A DNA stretch of 64,000 nucleotides, taken from Heterotrichella gracilis. Lineage: Eukaryota; Sar; Xanthophyceae; Tribonematales; Xanthonemataceae. Below the pieces are notes generated by a model. That model was not told the origin of the DNA. It ran no database searches and saw nothing but the letters and a program-made list of their open reading frames with translations. Below are positions 61,620 through 64,000 of this stretch, one piece after another; positions within the stretch are counted from its first letter, which is position 1; each line of letters starts with the position of its first letter. The DNA lies in contig JAULBX010006664.1 of assembly GCA_032358255.1 (NCBI GenBank), positions 62,001 through 126,000 of the forward strand, read 5' to 3'. A program made the translations under genes and the position numbers.

Positions 61620-64000
61620 TTATTGCATTTGCGGCAATGTTTGTTGTTCTTCAGGAGCTAATTCTTCTGGTGGAATAATGGCAGACATGCGTTTAACAAA
61701 ATCCTTCATTAATTCTTCCTGTTTAAATGATTGCGCCATGCCTGTTAATCGTTTCAATAATTCTTTACACTGATTAACCTCTCTTCCAAAAGCAACTCTG
61801 TGCTTAGGTTTTTGAGCGTTATAAATTTTAAGGTCGCCTTCAAAAATATCAAATAATTTTTTCGCAAGATCATTCGCTTTTTTCATTTCGCCAACCTGGT
61901 AGTAACCTGCGCAAATTGTAAAGATGGTTGCATCATACGGGATGTTTTCATCAGGCATAACTTCCAAACACTTATCTAAAATTGCTTTTGCTTTTTTATC
62001 CTTGCCTTCGTTAATTAATGCACCTGCTAACACACCCATTTGCATACGCAAATTACCTGTCATACGAATACAATTCTCGTCTAAATTAATTCCTTTTTTA
62101 TCCATTCCTCCCCACAAGAATTTATTCATGATGTTATCGTACATAGCATCTGTATTAACACGGCCACCTTGCGATTCTTCCATTTCAGTTTGTTTGATAG
62201 GCACAAACCTGTATGCTAAACCTTCAAGCTGAAAATATTTTTTTAATCCAACATAAGCTTCATCGCCGGTTGTTACAGCAAAATAAATTGGACGATCCCA
62301 TTTCGTGTGTGCAACAAGATCTAGTACCATCAGATCATTTTTTGTAATGTAACTTCTGCCGCCAAGATCCCAGCTAATTCGTTTTGCTAAACGCGCTGTA
62401 TCTTTTACGCTTATTACTTTATTGCGCATTACTTTTAAACTATCCACAGTAATGTAAAAATTCTTTGTTGGAATAACGTCTATTAATTCGCCACCATTAT
62501 CGTACTTACTTGCAGGATCATCACTTATCGCCTGGTCAAGAGCATCCTTCATGCTCATTGGCTTTGTATTCTGACTATTAATAACAAGGTACTCTAATTT
62601 AGATGCTTCCAGTTTTTCTTCAGGAATAGTGAACGGCACAGGTTTGCTATCGTAAGCTGCTCTGCGCATTTGTTTAATATACCAATCTGTTTGCAATAAA
62701 CTTAAATTCACAACACGCACGTCGGTTCTAATACCTTCAACTTCCTGTGCATACCAAAGCGGGAAAGTATCGTTATCACCATTTGTAAATAAGATCGCGT
62801 TAGGCGCACAACTTTGTAAATAGTTAATGGCACAATCGCGAGACATAGTTCTTAATGAACGATCGTGATCATTCCAACCTTCTTTAGCCATAATACCAGG
62901 AATAACCATACTTAAAGCAGTAGAGCCAATAGCAATTCCCATAGTTGCTGCTTTGCGACTTAAAAGATCGTAAATAAATAGTACACCAAAGCCAATCCAA
63001 ATGGCAAAAGCATAGAAGCTACCCGCATATGCGTAATCACGCTCACGCGGCTGGTAAGGTGTTTGGTTAAGATAAACTACAATTGCCAAACCGGTTAGTA
63101 AAAAGAAACTTAATACGATCCAGGCATCAGGTTTATTGCGTCTAAAATGAAAGATCATTCCTAACAAACCTAAAATAAATGGCAATGCGTAAAAATGATT
63201 TTGCGCAAAATTATTTTTATCGCGGTAGATCTTTTGTGAAGTATCAGTATCTAAAATAAAATCATCAAAACCTTTTATACCGGTTACCCAGTTTCCTTCC
63301 ATGGTATTGCGCATTAAACCCTGCACATCATTTTGTCTGCCAATAAAGTTCCAGAAAAAATAACGCAGATACATATACGTAATTTGATAATCTTTAAAAT
63401 AAATAAGGTTAGCAGCCATGGTTGGGATCTCAACGGTTTGAGGTTCGCCATCACGCCCTTCGATATTTTTTGTTTTGTGATGCTCTGCTATATTACCCCA
63501 ATATTTGTACGCAGATTCGTGGTGACTTTGCCCGCTCCACATACGTGGGAAAACAGTACAAAATTCTTTTTGATATTTTGGAATTGAATTTTTTCTTGAA
63601 TCGATTACTTTGTAATTTTTATTTTTTTCATCCTTAGCAAAGATAGGGTCACCACTGCCGAATTCACTTTTTGAAACTGTTGGTGCGTTGTAATATTGTC
63701 CGTATAAAATTGGCCAGTCGCCATATTGTTCACGTAATAAATACGATAACATGTTTGGTGCGTTTTCCGGATCATTCTCATCCATTGGCGTATTAGCCTG
63801 CGAACGTATTACCAATACAAAGAAAGAAGAATAACCAATTAATAAAGTAGCGAAACTTAAGAAAACAGCGTGAAGTGTAACTGTTTTTGATTTGAATTTA
63901 TGAATGGCATATAAAATTCCACCAAGCACTAATAAACGTGTGAACATGCCACCACCACTTGGCGCAGTAATTATCGCAAATAAAGAGAGAATAACGCCGG
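61620..64000 (-). CDS. DUF2723 (TMEM260-like) membrane protein, partial
   Basis: The gene continues beyond the window; 793 codons are visible, and the frame is still open at the edge (17 codons past the first internal ATG at 63947). Family features: an N-terminal membrane part, the YLNQTPYQPRERDYAYAGSFYAFAIWIGFG block, and MSRDCAINYLQSCAPNAILFTNGDNDTFPLWYAQEVEGIRTDVRVVNLSLLQTDWYIKQMRR. DUF2723 proteins of Bacteroidota are about 1000 residues, related to the animal protein TMEM260, and are suspected O-mannosyltransferases of the GT-C type acting at the membrane. The C-terminus has TPR-like helices. Confidence 0.88.
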   Translation of the reverse strand, partial: GVILSLFAIITAPSGGGMFTRLLVLGGILYAIHKFKSKTVTLHAVFLSFATLLIGYSSFFVLVIRSQANTPMDENDPENAPNMLSYLLREQYGDWPILYGQYYNAPTVSKSEFGSGDPIFAKDEKNKNYKVIDSRKNSIPKYQKEFCTVFPRMWSGQSHHESAYKYWGNIAEHHKTKNIEGRDGEPQTVEIPTMAANLIYFKDYQITYMYLRYFFWNFIGRQNDVQGLMRNTMEGNWVTGIKGFDDFILDTDTSQKIYRDKNNFAQNHFYALPFILGLLGMIFHFRRNKPDAWIVLSFFLLTGLAIVVYLNQTPYQPRERDYAYAGSFYAFAIWIGFGVLFIYDLLSRKAATMGIAIGSTALSMVIPGIMAKEGWNDHDRSLRTMSRDCAINYLQSCAPNAILFTNGDNDTFPLWYAQEVEGIRTDVRVVNLSLLQTDWYIKQMRRAAYDSKPVPFTIPEEKLEASKLEYLVINSQNTKPMSMKDALDQAISDDPASKYDNGGELIDVIPTKNFYITVDSLKVMRNKVISVKDTARLAKRISWDLGGRSYITKNDLMVLDLVAHTKWDRPIYFAVTTGDEAYVGLKKYFQLEGLAYRFVPIKQTEMEESQGGRVNTDAMYDNIMNKFLWGGMDKKGINLDENCIRMTGNLRMQMGVLAGALINEGKDKKAKAILDKCLEVMPDENIPYDATIFTICAGYYQVGEMKKANDLAKKLFDIFEGDLKIYNAQKPKHRVAFGREVNQCKELLKRLTGMAQSFKQEELMKDFVKRMSAIIPPEELAPEEQQTLPQMQ

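Overview
The window is a dense, low-GC, gene-packed piece of a Bacteroidota chromosome. Evidence: a secreted protein ending in a type IX secretion sorting domain, Bacteroidota-type promoter boxes (TAnnTTTG), weak ribosome binding sites, lipoproteins beginning with Cys-Lys/Asn/Gly, a split transketolase, a DksA-like protein next to ileS, and families typical of the phylum (DUF3109, DUF2480, DUF2723, DUF6624, S23 four-helix bundle). I cannot name genus or species from sequence alone. No rRNA, tRNA, CRISPR array, prophage or transposase gene was seen, and no stretch above 300 bases lacks a gene; both edge genes are cut by the window.

Layout. 1-10132 (minus strand): an apparently exported RidA-like protein and an exported class V aminotransferase, DoxX, an outer-membrane barrel, an SDR dehydrogenase and an APC permease, then a polytopic membrane protein, GNAT, beta-propeller, PAP2 phosphatase and a metallo-beta-lactamase/double-rhodanese sulfur enzyme. 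10221-12439: cytosolic RidA-like protein, tandem-domain universal stress protein, and a second barrel. 12597-19003 (plus): ileS with an altered GxHH signature, a DksA-like protein with a long histone-H1-like and acidic N-terminus, a strong terminator, lspA and hemH. 19000-22349 (minus): OppC/DppC-type permease, GT2 glycosyltransferase and a UPF0104 membrane protein. 22373-27306 (plus): ruvC and a 1428-residue repeat protein secreted by T9SS.

27404-37973 (minus): topoisomerase IV subunits A and B with three lipoprotein genes between them, then an S23-family gene, an AIM24-family protein and ychF. 38146-45715 (plus): the two transketolase subunits separated by a VWA-domain gene, small lipoproteins, TPR proteins, pyruvate kinase and the PgeF/YfiH enzyme. 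45719-50676 (minus): dut, a flippase, an RmlD-like reductase, DUF3109, RDD and a periplasmic solute-binding protein.

50934-59505 (plus) is a SUF iron-sulfur assembly operon: iscA/sufA-like, sufB, a GT-C-like membrane gene, sufC, an S23 gene, sufD, sufS, sufE, a SufT-like DUF59 gene and DUF2480. A promoter with two palindromes lies in front. The end of the window holds a DUF6624 protein, an HMA-like lipoprotein, a polysaccharide deacetylase and a partial DUF2723 membrane protein.

The strongest points for follow-up are the H1-like/acidic/DksA fusion, the GxHH IleRS, the two foreign-looking genes in the suf operon with its palindromic operator candidates, the lipoprotein trio between parC and parE, and several families of short palindromic intergenic repeats, some of which run into the ends of coding genes.
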